Positions 5,173-5,696 of a stretch of DNA of 5,696 bases are shown one piece after another. Positions within the stretch are counted from its first letter, which is position 1, and each line of letters starts with the position of its first letter. The translations under genes and the position numbers were made by a program. Under the pieces are notes generated by a model. It saw nothing but the letters and a program-made list of their open reading frames with translations, was not told the origin of the DNA and did not search any database. The stretch covers positions 1-5,696 of the forward strand of contig DPJL01000402.1 of assembly GCA_003543035.1 (NCBI GenBank). Direction: 5' to 3'. Source of the DNA: Micromonosporaceae bacterium (GTDB taxonomy: Bacteria; Actinomycetota; Actinomycetes; Mycobacteriales; Micromonosporaceae).

Positions 5173-5204
5173 CTACACGCTGTGTCCCGCAAGTCAGCGT
5201 GTGG
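5173..5204. other. Second hairpin upstream of yajQ
   Basis: ACACGCTG (5175-5182) pairs perfectly with CAGCGTGT (5195-5202) across a 12-nt loop. Two more pairs, one of them G-U, extend the stem to 10 bp. It follows the first hairpin by 8 nt and ends 70 bp before the yajQ start. No U-rich tail follows. Confidence 0.45.
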
Positions 5205-5260
5205 ACGTTGAGGGTCAGTGAGTGGGGAGGCAGACTAGGGGTGACTACCGTGGCAGCCCG

Positions 5261-5266
5261 AGGAGG
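5261..5266 (+). promoter_or_regulatory. Shine-Dalgarno deciding the yajQ start
   Basis: AGGAGG is 8 nt from the GTG at 5275 but only 2 nt from the in-frame ATG at 5269, so the GTG is the likely start. It also gives the normal family N-terminus, a short lead then SFDIVSKVDRQE. Confidence 0.75.
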
Positions 5267-5274
5267 CAATGCAA

Positions 5275-5696
5275 GTGGCCAGTAACCCGTCCTTCGACAT
5301 CGTCAGCAAGGTAGATCGCCAGGAGGCGGACAATGCGCTCCGTCAGGCCCAAAAGGAGCTGGCGACCCGGTTCGACTTCCGGGACACCGGAGCCGAGATC
5401 GACTGGGCCGGGGATGAGGCGGTCACCATTCAGGCCAACACCGAGGATCGCGCCAAGGCCGCGCTCGATGTCTTCAAGGAGAAGCTCATCAAGCGCGACA
5501 TCTCGTTGAAGTCTCTGGACGCGGGTGAACCCAAGTCCTCCGGCAAGATCTACAAGATCGACTGCAAGATCGTTCAGGGGATCGATCAGGAGAAGGCCAA
5601 GGCGATCTCCAAGAAGATCCGGGATGAGGGCCCGAAGGGTGTTCAGGCCCAGATCCAGGGCGATCAGTTGCGGGTCACCGGCAAGAAGAAGGACGA
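5275..5696 (+). CDS. yajQ: YajQ family (UPF0234) nucleotide-binding protein, 3' end outside window
   Basis: The first 140 codons of a YajQ-family protein are present; family members are about 163 residues, so some 20 are missing beyond the window. The conserved start SFDIVSKVDRQEADNAL (6-22), ATRFDFR (31-37), EKLIKRDIS (74-82), the DAGEP motif (87-91) and IRDEGPKGVQAQIQG (117-131) all match the family. The fold is two ferredoxin-like domains. Xanthomonas YajQ binds cyclic di-GMP and acts with a transcription regulator; other members have been reported to bind RNA or nucleotides. The role in actinobacteria is not settled. A GTG start with AGGAGG 8 nt upstream is preferred. The reading frame is intact to the window end. 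Confidence 0.95.
   Translation, partial: MASNPSFDIVSKVDRQEADNALRQAQKELATRFDFRDTGAEIDWAGDEAVTIQANTEDRAKAALDVFKEKLIKRDISLKSLDAGEPKSSGKIYKIDCKIVQGIDQEKAKAISKKIRDEGPKGVQAQIQGDQLRVTGKKKD

Overview
The window looks like chromosomal DNA from a high-GC actinobacterium. The reasons are G/C-rich third codon positions, a GTG start, start codons without a visible Shine-Dalgarno sequence, and actinobacterial-style protein families: an ECF sigma factor with a long C-terminal extension, an Ala/Ser/Pro-linker lipoprotein, and a YajQ protein near tRNA-Tyr. The species cannot be named from what is visible.

Left part (1-663): a complete YefM-YoeB type II toxin-antitoxin operon on the minus strand, with antitoxin and toxin overlapping by 4 bp. 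A perfect 22-bp palindrome lies just downstream of the toxin, at the left edge of the window. The region upstream of yefM is a short divergent intergenic region with one small inverted repeat and a TGTACG motif close to the known YefM operator core.

Middle part (664-2792): a small SRPBCC/AHSA1-like protein on the plus strand meets tail to tail (8-bp overlap) a sigma-70/ECF factor carrying a DUF6596/TPR-like extension, of the ECF42 type, on the minus strand. Divergent from the sigma gene is a four-helix DoxX-like membrane protein. The 115-bp sigma/doxX intergenic region is crowded with inverted repeats and holds a possible ECF-type promoter that would give a leaderless doxX mRNA. The DGPF/YCII genes usually found with ECF42 factors are absent here, so SRPBCC and DoxX are candidate targets. 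That link is inference.

Right part (2793-5696): an uncharacterised small lipoprotein (minus), a tRNA-Tyr(GTA) gene (minus) with promoter and intrinsic terminator, a secreted single-domain GH18 chitinase (plus) behind an AT-rich upstream region, two tandem hairpins, and the first 140 codons of a YajQ-family protein (plus), cut off by the window end.

No transposase, integrase, CRISPR array or phage gene is visible, and no stretch over 300 bp lacks a gene. I see no clearly new multi-gene system. The best candidates for a second look are the sigma/SRPBCC/DoxX cluster with its structured intergenic region, the hairpin pair before yajQ, and the edge palindrome.
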